Shown one piece after another: positions 40,556 through 54,802 of a stretch of DNA of 64,000 nt (position 1 is the first letter of the stretch; each line of letters opens with the position of its first letter). The notes beneath the pieces are model-generated. The model was not told where the DNA came from. It searched no databases and worked only from the letters and a program-made list of their open reading frames with translations. Source of the stretch: Salisapilia sapeloensis (Eukaryota; Oomycota; Peronosporomycetes; Peronosporales; Salisapiliaceae); the NCBI GenBank assembly GCA_023334545.1, contig JAADVB010000011.1:1-64000 (forward strand), in the 5' to 3' direction. The position numbers and the translations under genes were made by a program.

Positions 40556-43500
40556 ATGAGCAATCGTGGTAATAAAAAGGTAAGCTTTCTACTACCTCTA
40601 TAGATTTTACGCCTCAATTCGAAGTATCTTACCTATCTATCATCTTGTAGACGAAGAAGCATCAGGCTTCGCTTCAGTTCGTGCTGGATGAACTGGACAA
40701 ATATGAACGCGACGGACATTTTGAGCAGACGTCAGACTCGCCACAGCCAGATGTGACTGGAAAATCTCCTATCAAGTCTATGTCCAAGTCACCATCAAAG
40801 CAGACAAAAAGCGTAACGCCGACGAAACCTACTAAGCCATCGTCTCCAAAACGCAATGAGCAAGAGGTATCTCCTCGAAAGCAATCGTCTCCACAACGAA
40901 CCAACTCAAAGAACAAAGACCGAAGTCGTCGAACTGGAGCTACTCTGGCAATGTGGCTGGAATCCCAAGTGCCTCATCATTCCTTGGCACACTATAATCC
41001 AGCCGAAGGCACTTCGACACAATGTGACGAGCAAGGCTCCAGCCAACGTTTGTGTGGAAGCTTTTTACCTATCTGGTGCTTCGTCGACGAAGAAGTCACG
41101 TTAGAGGACTATTACAAGCATCTCTTATGCCATGGCCCTATCAAGGCCGCAGCTCTTCCTATGAACGAGTCGTCTGGGACTGTCGGTAAATGGGCAGCTT
41201 GTGTTGTTACGCACTACGAGTCGAAGCTACAGAGGTTCTTTGTGGCTTGGCGTGCTGGAAAACGTGTCGGCAATTCTCTCGTTCGTGGCGAATTTATCTG
41301 CTTGGAAGAGTTTGACCAGCAATTCGTTGTAGCTAGACTTTTCAGAGCAGTTGAACGTCGTAGAAATGCTGAAATGCTTTTAAGACAGACGTTATATGTG
41401 GATAATATGCCACTTGATACTGGAGTAGAGTTAGGTGCGGACAGCATCAGTCGAATTCTGCAGCTGGCACTCTTTTCCAACGGACCACTAAACCAATCTA
41501 CGACTTCCTTAGCTAGCCCAGAACATCGAGGCGCCTCTGTTTTGCTGGAGGAAGTGAATGCAGATTATATGAAAACTATGAACTCGCTCATACTGCAAAC
41601 AGCTCGAAAAGATGTCGAGCGCGCGTTTTATGACGTGGACTTGCCACGAAAAGCTGTATCACCGCCCCCACCAGAGTTGGGTGTCGTTGAACAACTAGAG
41701 TATAGCTACAATCATCGCTTCCTTTCCATTGCGAATGATGGCTTTTTAAATTTGCCTTTTGCTGTCAAAGCTCTGTCAGACGTACACATCGGATGTTTAG
41801 ACGCAGCAAAACAAGTGCTCCTGCTACATGATCGACCGACGGAGACTCCTGTAAAGGAACAGAAGGTGCGTGCGAAGAGTATTACCTTGGCCGAGTTTAA
41901 GACGATGCATACGCAACTTTTACAAGTGACGGCTAGATACATGCGCGATGGGTGGACTCGGTCCGTTGCGAAGAAGATTCAGAGTCGACTGACACAAGCG
42001 CAGCATGCTGAGTACAACGTTGGGGAGCCTCATCGACGCAACTACGTGCTCACTCCCCTTCGACTACTCTTGCAGAGAGTGAATTTCATGGTGGAAGAAA
42101 CGATGCGGAACCTAGTTCATGACAACTTTGAAGGCTACACGCATTTCCTAGAACGTGCAAGTGCATACGACGTACAAATTGAAAGTCCGTCGGCGTTTGA
42201 TGTTGCACGCCGACCTCTTCTAGCTCACGATCCGATGGAAGACATTCCTTTGTTTCGTGTTGAGATGATCATTTCGCCAGAAAAGAGAATTTTAAACAAG
42301 GAAGAGGTAGACGCTCGTGCGTCTGAGATCAAGGACTGGTATGCCCTGCACGGCGTCGATGGTAATCTCGACTGTCCGATTGAACCAGTGAGTCCTGATG
42401 AAGGTCTTCTATTTGAGTACAAGACGAGCCCGTCCGAGTTTCAAGAGACTCTTTGCGCCCAGTTTGACATTATTTTACAACGATTAAAGGGCGTAGAACT
42501 CGTCGAACGTCTAGTCATGGATCGAATCTTCTGGCCCAACCAAGATTGCATTGCCATCTTTACATCTGGAAAAGATCTGGCCTTGGGCTTTCGTGAGCGT
42601 GTTCATACTGCTGTAACTGATGCCATACGTCCATTGGAAACGTACTTGGTTCAGATGGAAGAGCACTTGCCTCTATTGAACATGGATATTGCTGAATACA
42701 TGGCACGAACGTTGCAGTCGACATCTGAAGAAGAAGAAGAAGAAGCTCCTGCCAAGGATGGAAGTGGCGAAGGCAATGAGGATGAACAAGTGGATATTCC
42801 TGCACCAACGCCACCTATCGCTTTATCAGAACTGCACCGCTTGTTGACGTACCATTCGAAAGAGGAAAATCGTATCCTAGAGACCATCCCTCGTACTAAT
42901 GTTGACCTCGGTCTCTTTCGAGTCGAAATGTCCAATATCTGTAGTGTCCTCGTGAAGAAACATCGAGATGCATTGGACAAACTGCTAGAGGCACAGGCAG
43001 AGTACTGTTATCGCGTCGCATCACGTCTCATGCAGTTGTTTGAAAGTATCCATTCGAAGCTAGAGTCGATACCAAAGGACATTGAGAGTCTCACAGCCTT
43101 GCAAGAGTATGTTAGTAACCTCCCAACGCTCTTGCAACCACTTCAAGACGAAATTAATCAAATGCATCGAGATAATGATGTGCTGAATGACTTTCACTAC
43201 CGTCTTAGCGACGATCACTTGCAACTAACGTGGAACATCCAAGGATGGCCTCAACGAATTCTACGTGAAAGAGATCATTATAAAACGACGTTGGAAGAAC
43301 GAAAAGTGCGGTTTGCCAAGCAAATGACGTCCGAGCAAGAGAGATTTGCAAAGACGCTTTTGAGTTTATCGGAAGAAATTAACAGTTTCGTCAAGTACGA
43401 TAACTTGGCGCTCGTGGAAGACGTCGCGCAACATGCCGTCACCGTTCAGAAGAAGCTGGAACAAGCACAGCAAGATGCGATGCTATTTAATAGTCGCGAA

Positions 43501-46500
43501 GCATTGTTTGGTAAAGAAGTAACGTCATACGATCTGCTGGCGACTGCAAAGAAGAACTTTGAGCCATACAACTTGCTTTGGTCGACTGCACACAACTGGA
43601 TTGAGAGTCGAAAAGCGTGGGTTCAAGGTAGCTTTAGCGACATTGATGCAGAGGAAATGGAAAAGCTCGTCGACAATTACAGCACATCTATTCAAAAGGC
43701 GAGCAAGTTCTTTAGTAATAATGGCAATGAGGCATGTGTCAAGATAGCTGAGACTATCAAGGAACAGATCTCTGTCTTTAAGCCATACGTGCCTTTAATC
43801 ATGGCGTTGCGCAACCCAGGGATGCGCCAGCGACATTGGGAAGAACTTAGTCAGATCCTTGGCTTTCCATTGGAGATCAATGAGACGTTTACGTTGTCTA
43901 ATGTCTTTGAACTAAAGCTCCTGGATCGTATTGATGACATTGTCCGGATTGCTGAAGCTGCTGGAAAAGAGTATCAAGTAGAACATGCTCTGGCGAATAT
44001 GAAGCAGGGATGGGAGAATATCTATCTACAGATCGTACCGTATAGGGAGACTGGTACGTACGTCATTAAAGGTGTGGATGAAATACAAGCAGTCTTAGAT
44101 GAACATGTGACGATGACACAAGCGATGATGTTCTCTGCATTCAAAGGACCGTTCGAACAAGATATCATGGACTGGAACGCCACGTTGCAGCTAGTGTCCG
44201 AGATTTTAGAGGAATGGCTGGCTGTCCAACGCAACTGGTTGTATCTACAACCTATCTTTGAATCACCTGACATTAGTAAGCAACTACCAACGGAAGGAAA
44301 GCGGTTCACAGCGGTGGATAAGAATTGGAGACAGACATTAGCATCGGCAAAGGCGAAACCGAAGTGTATTGAGTTTTGTAAGAATCCAAAACTGCTTGAA
44401 AAGTTCCGCGAGTCGAATCATTTACTGGATCTAGTCCAGAAAGGTTTAAGCGATTATTTGGAGGTCAAACGCTCGTCCTTTGCACGCTTCTACTTCCTCT
44501 CGAATGACGAACTGCTGTCGATATTGTCCGAGTCCAAGGACGTAAAACTCGTACAGCCACATTTGAAGAAATGCTTTGAAGGTATTGTCCAGGTCACGTT
44601 TGAAGAGGATTTGCAGATTAGTGCAATGATATCAGCCGAAGGAGAGAAAGTAGATTTCGTTACAATGGTAGATCCGAATGGGAAGAACGTCGAGCACTGG
44701 ATGTCCGAGGTAGAGGAGATGATGAAGGTGTCTGTTCGCGACGCGATGGAAAGAGCTATTATTGATTATACGTGTATCGATCGAACGCTTTGGATTCAAA
44801 AGTGGCCAGGTATGTGTGTTTTAAACGGAAGTCAGATGCATTGGACACGCGAGATGGAAGAAGCCATGGACGCAGAAGGTCGAGCGGGTGTTCAACGAAT
44901 GATGGATAGACAGCTCGGTCAGCTCGCGGATATGGTCACTCTTGTTCGAGGAAACCTAGACAATATGGCCCGTATCACTTGTGGTGCACTTACCGTTATC
45001 GACGTCCACGCGCGTGACGTTACGAGAAAGCTCGTTGCGCAGAATGTTGACTCTAAAGGAGACTTTTTATGGAGTTCACAGCTCAAGTATTATTGGGAAA
45101 AGGACTTATGGGTGCAAGCAGTGACATCGAGAAGGCCTTACGGCTACGAGTACCTAGGCAACTCGTTCCGTCTCGTCATCACACCACTCACGGACAAGTG
45201 TTATCTAACCCTCATGGGTGCGCTACAAATGATCCTCGGTGGTGCACCGGCCGGTCCTGCCGGAACAGGCAAAACGGAGACGACGAAAGATCTAGCCAAG
45301 GCACTAGCTAAGCAATGTGTAGTATTTAATTGCTCGGACGGGTTGGATTATATCGCCATGGGCAAATTCTTCAAAGGTCTAGCGTCTTGTGGTGCTTGGG
45401 CCTGCTTCGATGAGTTCAATCGAATTGATATTGAAGTGCTGTCTGTCGTCGGTCAGCAGGTGATTACCCTGCAGCTAGGTATTCGTCGTGGAGATACGAG
45501 GATTGTGTTTGAAGGATCGGATATTAAGTTGAGCGATCAGTTCGGTGTTTTCATTACGATGAATCCAGGATACGCTGGACGTAGTGAGCTTCCTGATTCT
45601 CTAGCTGCACTTTTTCGACCGGTAGCAATGATGGTGCCGGATTATGCTCTTATCGGAGAGATCATGTTCTTCGCGTATGGATTTTCAGACGCACGAGCGC
45701 TTGGAGCGAAGATGGTGACGACGTTCAAACTTTGTTCGGAGCAACTGTCGTCTCAATCGCACTATGACTACGGCATGCGTGCAGTCAAGACTGTCATCAC
45801 GGCGGCTGGCAACTTGAAGCGAGACGACCCGGATATGGACGAGGATGTGCTATTGCTGCGAGCGTTGCAAGATGTAAACTTGCCCAAGTTCCTTGCACAT
45901 GACATCCCACTCTTTAATGGCATTATCAGTGATCTCTTCCCCGGAAAGAAGCGACCGAACATTGACCTTGGAGCACTCATTAGTGTCATCAAGTTAAAGA
46001 CGCACCATCACAACTTGCAGCCAGTGCCGTACTTCTTGACGAAGTGCATTCAACTATACGAGACTATCGTCGTCCGTCACGGCCTCATGGTCGTTGGAGC
46101 AACTGGCGGAGGCAAGTCGTGCAATATTCGAGTGCTTGCGGATGCGTTAACGGAACTAAAGAATCGAGGTGAAACTGGTTTCGCATTTGAAAACGTGAGA
46201 CAGTATCAGCTAAATCCAAAATCCATTACCATGGGTCAACTCTACGGTGAATTCGATCCAAATACTCACGAGTGGCGTGATGGCATCCTCTCAACGCTTT
46301 ATCGAGCAGCTGCTAGCGACGTATCTCCAGATCGCAAATGGATCATCTTTGATGGTCCTGTCGATGCCATTTGGATTGAAAATATGAACACCGTGCTGGA
46401 TGACAACAAGAAGCTTTGTCTGAACAGTGGAGAGATGCTCCAGATGTCGCATCAAATGACCATGATGTTCGAGGTCGAAGATCTGTCTGTTGCGTCTCCT

Positions 46501-49500
46501 GCTACCGTTAGCCGGACAGGTATGGTGTACATGGAGCCAAGTACACTTGGTATGGCGCCACTTGTCGACTCTTGGTTGGAGCGTTTGCCTTCATCGGTAG
46601 TTCCGTATGCGTCAGATTTCCTTCGGTTATTCGACATATACCTCTACTCGTCCATGTCCTTCCTCCGCTCTTTTATGTCTGAGCTGGTACCTACACTTGA
46701 TAATAGCCTTGCTATCAGCCTCATGAACATCCTCGATTGCTACATTAACCCGTACAAGACAAGTGAAGGTGAATCAAAACCGCTGGAACCGCATTTCAAG
46801 AAAGATATTGAACCAATCTTTCTCTTTTCCCTCATTTGGTCTGTTGGTGCCACGACGAATGACCTTGGACGTATCAAGTTTGATGCGTTCCTGCGGTCAG
46901 AGATGGTAGCGAATGACTTTCGTCCACGCATGCCAAAGGAAGGACTTGTGTACGACTACAGCTACTCTTTGAAAGAACATAAATGGCTACCGTGGATGCA
47001 GACGATTGACACATACAAGATCCCCGCAAACTCGTCCTTTGCTGATATTGTCGTGCCAACAGCAGACTCGGTCAGAAATACCTTTTTGCTTGATTCTTTA
47101 ATGCATAACGAAAAGCATGTACTCATGGTCGGAGGAACGGGTACTGGAAAGACAGTCAATATCTCCCGATACCTCATGTCGTTACCAGTTGACGCAGTTA
47201 TCCCAGTGCCGATCGCGTTTTCAGCTCAAACGTCCGTCAACCAGACGCAAGACTTGCTGGATGCCAAGATGGAGAAGCGTCGGAAAGGCATCTATGGACC
47301 ACCTGCGGGAAAGAAATACTATATCTACGTTGACGACTTAAATATGCCCAAGAGGGAAAAGTACTTCGCCCAGCCGCCACTGGAGCTCATTCGGCAATGG
47401 TTTGACCAAGGCGGTTGGTACGACCGAAAGCTTCTCGTCTTCCGTAGCATCATTGACATACTATTTGTGGCATCCATGGGTCCACCTGGAGGGGGCCGAA
47501 ATCCAATCACACCTCGCTTGGTCCGGCACTTTAACTTGATAGGGTATGCTGAACTTGGAGATGACAGCAAGCGCATCATATTCAGCACAATACTTGGAAA
47601 CTTCCTGTCTTCGTTCCCAGCTGAAGTCAGTAAACTGACGGACGCTGTCGTCGACGCTTCCATCGACGTCTACAATACGATCTGTCGTGAACTATTGCCG
47701 ACACCGACGAAATCGCATTACACTTTCAACTTGCGCGATTTAGCAAAAATCTTTCAAGGTGTATTGATGGGGGACAATCGTAAAATCTCCCAAGCATCTG
47801 GGCTTGTACGCCTTTGGATTCATGAATGCAAACGTGTGTTTGAAGATCGAATGGTTTGTGCTGAAGATCATGAATGGTTCGAGTCGTTGATGCGCAAATC
47901 CGTGCATGACTTCTTTAGCAGTGACTTTGACGCCGTCGTCACGAATAAATATCTCATCTATGCAGACTACTTGGTTCCTGGGGCAGATCCAAAGGTCTAC
48001 GAAGAGGTGGTGGAAGTGGACAAGGTTCAAGGTATCGTTGAAGAGTACTTATTCGACCACAACGCCGAGAGCAAGACACCCATGCCGCTTGTGCTCTTCA
48101 TGGACGCTGTAGAACACGTGTCGCGTATATCCCGTATCATCCGTCAACCAATGGGAAACGCACTCTTACTCGGTGTGGGTGGAAGTGGTCGACAAAGTTT
48201 GACTAAATTGGCCACGTACATGGCCGGATACAAATGCTTTCAAGTGGAAATCGTAAAAGGTTATGGCATGCATGAATGGAGAGATGACGTTAAGAAGTGT
48301 TTGCTACTGGCTGGTGCAAAGGACACTCAAGTCGTCTTCCTCTTCTCTGACGTACAGATTGTAAATGAAACAATGCTAGAAGACTTAAATGGTATATTGA
48401 ACTCTGGTAATGTGCCCAACTTGTACGCTGCGGAAGATCTAGACCTCATTATGACATCATGCCGCATTGAATGCCAGAAGAAGCAGATTCCTCCAACAAA
48501 GACAAACATCTTCCAGCAGTACATCTACCGTGTACGTCGCAACATTCACCTTGTTATATGCATGAGTCCTATCGGTGGATTGTTCCGAGACCGACTGCGA
48601 ATGTTTCCGTCACTTGTGAACTGCTGTACGATCGACTGGTTTAGTGAATGGCCAGCAGAGGCTTTAAACTCTGTCGCGACTGCGATATTAAATGACGGGA
48701 ATTTGAATCTTGGCGACAGTCTCCCTCCTCTCGTCGAAGCGTTCAAAGTCATCCACCAAAGTGTGGAGGAAGCCTCGAAACAGTTTTACAACGTCTTGCG
48801 TCGCTACTTTTACGTCACGCCAACGAGCTATCTGGAGTTACTGTCGACATTTAAATCTGTTCTTGTCATGAAACGCGAAGAAGTGGACACCATGCGCAAG
48901 CGGCTGCAAAACGGAGTGGATAAACTATCCGACACCAAGTCCATCGTGGCTACAATGCAGCAAGAACTAGTAGAGCTACAACCTGTACTCGCTCAAACTC
49001 AGACTGAGGTCGAAGCGATGATGGTGCAGATCACTAAAGACAGTGCTGAAGCGGATGTAACCAAAGCGATGGTCGAGAAGGAGGAGAAAGCAGCAAGTGA
49101 GAAGGCGAATGCAACAAAGGAAATCGCTGACTCGGCTCAACGCGATCTAGATGCCGCTTTACCAGCACTCGATGCCGCGTTGGAATGCCTAAACAAGCTG
49201 AAGAAGTCGGATATTGACGAAGTGAAGGCTTTGAAAACTCCGCCGGCTGGTGTGAAGCTTACGATGGAGGTCGTGTGCATCCTCTTTGGGCAGAAACCAG
49301 TGCAAAAGCCGGATCCGGAACGTGCAGGTAAGAAGATTAATGACTACTGGGAAGTAGCTCAGAAAGTCGTCTTGTCCAATGCGAACAAGTTTATGGAGAG
49401 TCTGCTTGTCTTTGACAAGGATAACATACCAGACACGATTATCACCAAAGTGGGTCCGTACATGGATGATCCGAACTTTACACCTGACGCGATTGAGAAA

Positions 49501-52500
49501 TCTTCCAAAGCTTGTACAGCTATTTGCATGTGGGCACGAGCCATGCACACGTACCACTTTGTTGCTAAGGCTGTAGAACCGAAGAAACAGGCACTAGCAG
49601 AAGCACAAACCGAGTTGGATGCTACATTATCTGTGCTTCAGACAGCTCAGGACAGTTTGAAGCAAGTAACAGATCGTCTAGGAGAGCTAGAGGCGTCATA
49701 TACCAATGCTGTGAACAAAAAAGAAGAGCTTGCAGCTAAAGTGATTCAGTGTCAGGTGCAGCTACAGAACGCGGAGAAGCTTATCGGTGGCTTGGGAGGC
49801 GAAGAAGCGAGATGGAAGGAAACGGTTGCTCAACTGCAGCAAGATTATGCGAATTTGACAGGAGATGTACTTGTGTCCGCTGGTACTATCAGTTATCTAG
49901 GTGCATTTACGTCCGAATTCCGAGAAACGTTAGTCAATTCCTGGCACGAAGCGCTTGTGAAGCACAACGTGCCTCACTCACCTGGATGTGATATCATCCG
50001 GACATTGCAAGACCCGGTTAAGCTACGTGCATGGCAAATCGCTGGACTACCGACAGATACTGTATCGACGCAAAACGGAATTATCATGTCCAAAGCTCGA
50101 CGTTGGCCGCTGCTCATTGACCCCCAGGGTCAAGCGAATCGATTTGTAAAGACGCTGGGCAAAGACAAATTACTATGTGAGAATGGAATGGATGTCGTGA
50201 AGCAATCAGACCGCAATTTCCTTCGAAACCTAGAAAATGGCATTCGATTCGGCAAGTGGGTTTTGCTTGAGAACGTCGGAGAGGAACTGGATGCTGCGTT
50301 GGAACCTGTCTTATTGCAGCAAAAGTTCAAGCAAGGAGGACAAGACATGATACGACTGGGTGAAAACACAATCCCGTATAATGACAGCTTCAGTTTCTAC
50401 ATGACGACGAAACTAGCGAATCCGCACTATGCTCCTGAAGTGTGTGTGAAAGTGAGTCTGCTTAATTTTACCATCACGAGCAAAGGTTTGGAAGAGCAGC
50501 TACTAGGTACTGTTGTATTAAAAGAGATGCCGAGTTTGGCGGCGAAGAAGAGTGAACTCGTGGTGTCGAATGCCGAGGGAAAACGACAGCTATATGAAAT
50601 TGAAAATCAGATCCTGTACTTGCTCTCGCATTCCGAAGGCAATATCCTGGACGACACGAATCTCATTGAGACGCTTGCAACTGCCAAACAGACTTCTGCG
50701 GTGGTCATGGCGAAAATGAAAGAAGCGGAAGAAACCGAAAAGGAAATCGATGCGAGAAGCGAAGGGTATCGCCCTGTCGCATATCGAGCCGCACTACTTT
50801 TTTTCTGTATTGCCGATTTGGCTTACGTGGATCCGATGTACCAATACTCATTGCCGTGGTTCACCAACCTGTTCATTCGTGGTATCCAGTCCGCCACGCC
50901 ATCTAACGAACTCGAGACACGACTGACGAATTTGAATGAGTACTTTACGTACTCTGTCTACAAGAACGTCTGCCGGTCTTTGTTTGAAAAGCACAAGCTA
51001 CTCTTTTCCTTCTTGCTGTTGATTAAAATCATGCAAGGGAATGAAGAGGTGGATCCGGACGAGTGGCGCTTCCTTATTTCAGGTATCTCTAGCGCTGGAG
51101 CGGTGCAAGCAGAGAACCCTGCTACTTCATGGTTAGAAACGCACGCTTGGAACGAATTTTGCGCGCTCGCGACCTTCCCAACATTCTCAACCTTACCAAG
51201 CGAATTCGCTGTGCATACCGCTGCTTTCCGAAAGATATTTGATTCCACTGAGCCTGAGAATTGTCCGATTCCGGGTCCTTTGAATAATACTTTGGATGAT
51301 TTCCAAAAGCTTTGTATACTACGTGCTTTGCGACCGGACAAGATGATGCATGGAATTCAGAATCTGGTATCTCTTAAACTTGGAAAGGAGTTTATTGAAC
51401 CTCCACCTTTTGACCTAGCGAACACGTTCGACGATGCAACTGCCACGACACCACTTATCTTCGTTCTATCGCAAGGTTCAGACCCTGCGAAAGACTTGCA
51501 TGAATTCGCTGTGGCAACGAGCATGGACAAAAAACTCAAGTCGATTGCACTTGGACAAGGCCAAGGACAGATTGCTGCTCGGATGATTGAAAGCGCAACA
51601 TCAACTGGAGAATGGGTGCTCTTGCAAAATTGTCATCTAGCATTGAGTTGGATGCCAGAGCTAGAACGTATTTGCGAAGAACTTGATCCAAGTAAAGTGA
51701 ATGCTTCCTTTAGATTGTGGCTTACCAGTATGCCTACGCAAGCGTTCCCAGCATCAGTGCTTCAGAACGGTGTGAAAATGACCAAGGAAGCTCCGAAAGG
51801 ATTAAGAGCCAACCTCAAGAACACGTACTACAAGCTCAACAACGATAAGCTGAATGTCACGAACAAGCCGGACGTGTTCAGAAGGCTCATCTTTGGTCTT
51901 TGCTTCTATCATGCCATCGTGTGTGAACGAAAGCGCTTCGGTGCGCTCGGCTGGAACATTCCGTATCAGTTCAACGAGACTGATCTGGACATTAGTGTGG
52001 CTCAGTTAGAGCTTTTCTTGGACACGTACGAACACATTCCGTTTGATGTGTTGCAAGTGATGACATCCACTATCAACTACGGAGGACGTATTACTGATGA
52101 TAAGGATATGCGGACATCCGACGTTATTCTCATGACTTTCTTTAAAGAAGCAGCTCTTCAGGACGGCTACCGCTTCTCCCGTAGTGGTGTGTACTACTCC
52201 CCGGCACCCGACCCAGACAATCCTTACAAGACGTACGTCGATTATATCAGCTCTCTTCCGATTAATCCCGAGCCAGAGGTCTTCGGCATGCACGAAAACG
52301 CAAATATCACTTGTGCACAGGCAGAAACGTACGAAGTGTTTGACATCATCTTGTCGTTACAACCACGGGTGAGCTCTGGTGCAGGCAAGTCTCGAGAGGA
52401 AACGATCGCTGAAGCAGCTCACTCGATCGAGTCGAAGTTACCACTGCCGTTCGACTTGGAACATGTCCAAGCAACATATCCAGTTTCATACTCGGAATCG

Positions 52501-53298
52501 ATGAACACTGTCCTTGCGCAGGAAGTGGAGCGCTTTAACAAACTACTGGACGTCATGTCATCTACGTTGGCACTTTTACAGCAAGGTTTAAAAGGATTCG
52601 TCGTCCTATCTGCGGAGTTGGAAGCGATGGGAAATGCGCTTTACGATCAAAAAGTGCCTGCCATTTGGGAAGCCAAGGCGTATCCTTCGTTGAAACCACT
52701 AGGTCCGTGGGTGAAAGACTTACTGGATCGACTGGACTTTGTGCGTAAATGGATTGATCACGGCATTCCTATCGTCTTCTGGATCTCTGGATTCTTCTTT
52801 CCACAAGGATTTATGACTGGTACAATTCAGAACCATGCTCGCAAGTATAAATTGCCTATTGACAGCCTCTCGTTCCAGTTCATTATGGTGAGCAAAGAGT
52901 ACACGGAGCTGCATGAAAAGCCAGAGGATGGGTGCTACGTACATGGATTGTTCTTGGAAGGCGCAAGGTGGAATCCGAAAGTGGAGTCACTTGACGATCC
53001 ATTGCCACGCGAACTGTTTGCTCGCATGCCAGTAATGCATTTACTTCCTCAGCCGAATCGTGAGTCTCCACAAGGTGGCATCTATCGATGTCCAGTGTAT
53101 AAAATTCTGACGAGAACAGGAACATTATCAACCACCGGTCATTCCACCAACTTTGTCATGTGGATTGAGATTCCTGCCAAGAAGAAAACGATATGGCGAA
53201 ATGCACTTGTCTCTGAGACGAATGCTCAAGTGCTACTTTGTGACCAAGAATACTGGATTAAGGCTGGAGTTGCCTGCTTCTGTGCCTTGCGCTATTAA
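40556..53298 (+). CDS. Axonemal inner-arm dynein heavy chain
   Basis: Microtubule motor of the flagellar axoneme, about 4223 aa. A tiny first exon (40556-40579, MSNRGNKK), a 71 nt intron and one 12.6 kb exon (40651-53298). After an N-terminal basic region come the tail (DHC_N1/N2) and six AAA modules. P-loops are seen in AAA1 (GPAGTGKT, about 1538), AAA2 (GATGGGKS, about 1826), AAA3 (GGTGTGKT, about 2167) and AAA4 (GVGGSGRQS, about 2516). The stalk and microtubule-binding tip lie at about 2750-3060. The C-terminal domain ends ...GTLSTTGHSTNFVMWIEIPAKK. An acidic run of glutamates (about 700) interrupts the tail. Closest in general layout to single-headed DNAH3/7/12-type chains. It implies a motile flagellate stage such as a zoospore. 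Confidence 0.95.
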
Positions 53299-53384
53299 AA
53301 ATACACTAAACACAATTATAAACATAGATTTTTTATACATCAAAGGTTGGTGTGCTCTAAGCAAATAGATGTAGTCTTGTTTTT

Positions 53385-54156
53385 TTATAAGAGCATGTCA
53401 ACAAAAAAGATTGCGTTCGCGTACTCGTCTACCAGCGTCACTAGCACACCAAGGAAGTCGCTGGCTCGTACTAATGTACACACATCATAAGCGAAAGTAA
53501 TCGCATCAGACAAGATGTTTATGCATGCAGCCGAGGCAGTTGCGACAACGTAGTATGGAGTCATGGCCGCAATCACCACAAAGAAGAGCGACAGGAGTAC
53601 TAATCCAAATCCAGGTGGGATATAGATTGTTACTACTAGTTGATTCATAAAATCGCCAAGTCGACATGCAAGTGACCGGTCGTTGCTGTACATAGATGAA
53701 TGACAGATTGATTCTTCTGGCCATGTTAGCTTCTCGCATGTAGCCACTTGCTTCGTTGTGGATTGAAATTGCTCCTGAACTAACTGTTGCAGCAGCAAAT
53801 TCACACAGAGATCGTGTAGAGCTGGAACTATTGTAAAGTGTCGGCACAGCGGACATTGCAGCCTTTTGTCGTGATACATGTGAGGTGTCTTGACAGCCAT
53901 AGAGCCTAGGCATCCACGATCGAAGTTGTGCCTATTGAACAGCGTCATAATTCTTTTCTGAACAATCGGTACACTCGTAAAGGTATGTCATAGGATCTAT
54001 GGTGTACCCGCATGAAAGTGTTGTTGGGAACGCTAGTGTGTCGAGACATATCGCGCATGTAGCTTCAGTCAGTCCCATGGATTCTACCCGGAGAATAACG
54101 GCTTTGGTACAAGAATATAAATACTTTCGGTGTTCAATTGACAAGGGATGCCACAT
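53385..54156 (-). CDS. RING-finger membrane protein
   Basis: Two exons (54156-54008, 53931-53385) give 231 aa; the 76 nt intron joins the two halves of a RING. The first exon has CAICLDTLAFPTTLSCG, the second continues HNFDRGCLG and ends the finger with CPLCRH (C3HC4, about 36-80, with a stretched loop between the third and fourth metal pairs). A helix follows, then two hydrophobic stretches near the C-terminus (about 160-215, GFGLVLLSLFFVVIAAM and YYVVATASAACINIL), suggesting membrane anchoring. Probably an E3 ubiquitin ligase; its substrate and membrane are unknown. An internal in-frame ATG near 54078 is an alternative start. Convergent with dynein, 86 bp gap. Confidence 0.72.
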
Positions 54157-54802
54157 ATATACTGAAGTTACATCTATCTGTATGCTTTCATAGGGTATCT
54201 ACTTCAAAATCTAAAGCGTCTACAACGTTGATGAGTACAGATAGCGGTAGCGCAAAAGATCTGCTGCTTCAGAGTTTTTATTTGACTTCCTCCTCCACTT
54301 AAAAGTCCTACTTCCTAGAAATCTCGCTTTCGAGTAAGAATAAAGAAATGGACCTGAGTACTCTGGTGAGCACGAACCAAACAGACACGCCAAACTATGT
54401 ATTAATTTGCCCGCTTGGGCCTTTTGCGCTACCAATATAACTAACTTTAGCAGTGAAGACTTCTCACATCTGCACACCGGAGCGGTTGCAACAGCATACT
54501 AAGCTAATTTGTCCTAAGTTGCTACAAGTGACGAAGGATCAAATTTACAATGCTTCGCATCATAAAACTGAAGGCTCCAAACTCTTCATCGTCTTCACTT
54601 TCGTTTAAATTCAAATCGTATCGTTTTGATATGCAATTGCTGGCAAATACTCCGATAAATCAACGTTCATTAACCTCGGGGCATACTCTACTAGGTGACT
54701 TGCCTCCGACAAGCTCTTTGTCTGCTGGGTTACCATTTACAAAGGCCCATGACATATTCGATCAAGTTCGATTAGTATCTGCTAGTAGAATCAGATCTGC
54801 CG
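54157..54802. promoter_or_regulatory. Divergent promoter region, RING protein / coiled-coil protein
   Basis: Spacer of 646 bp between outward-transcribed genes. A + frame from ATG 54550 runs 104 codons into the next gene in another frame, and a - frame of 85 codons lies at 54220-54477. Neither shows conserved motifs or coding-like composition, so I do not call them. Confidence 0.4.
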
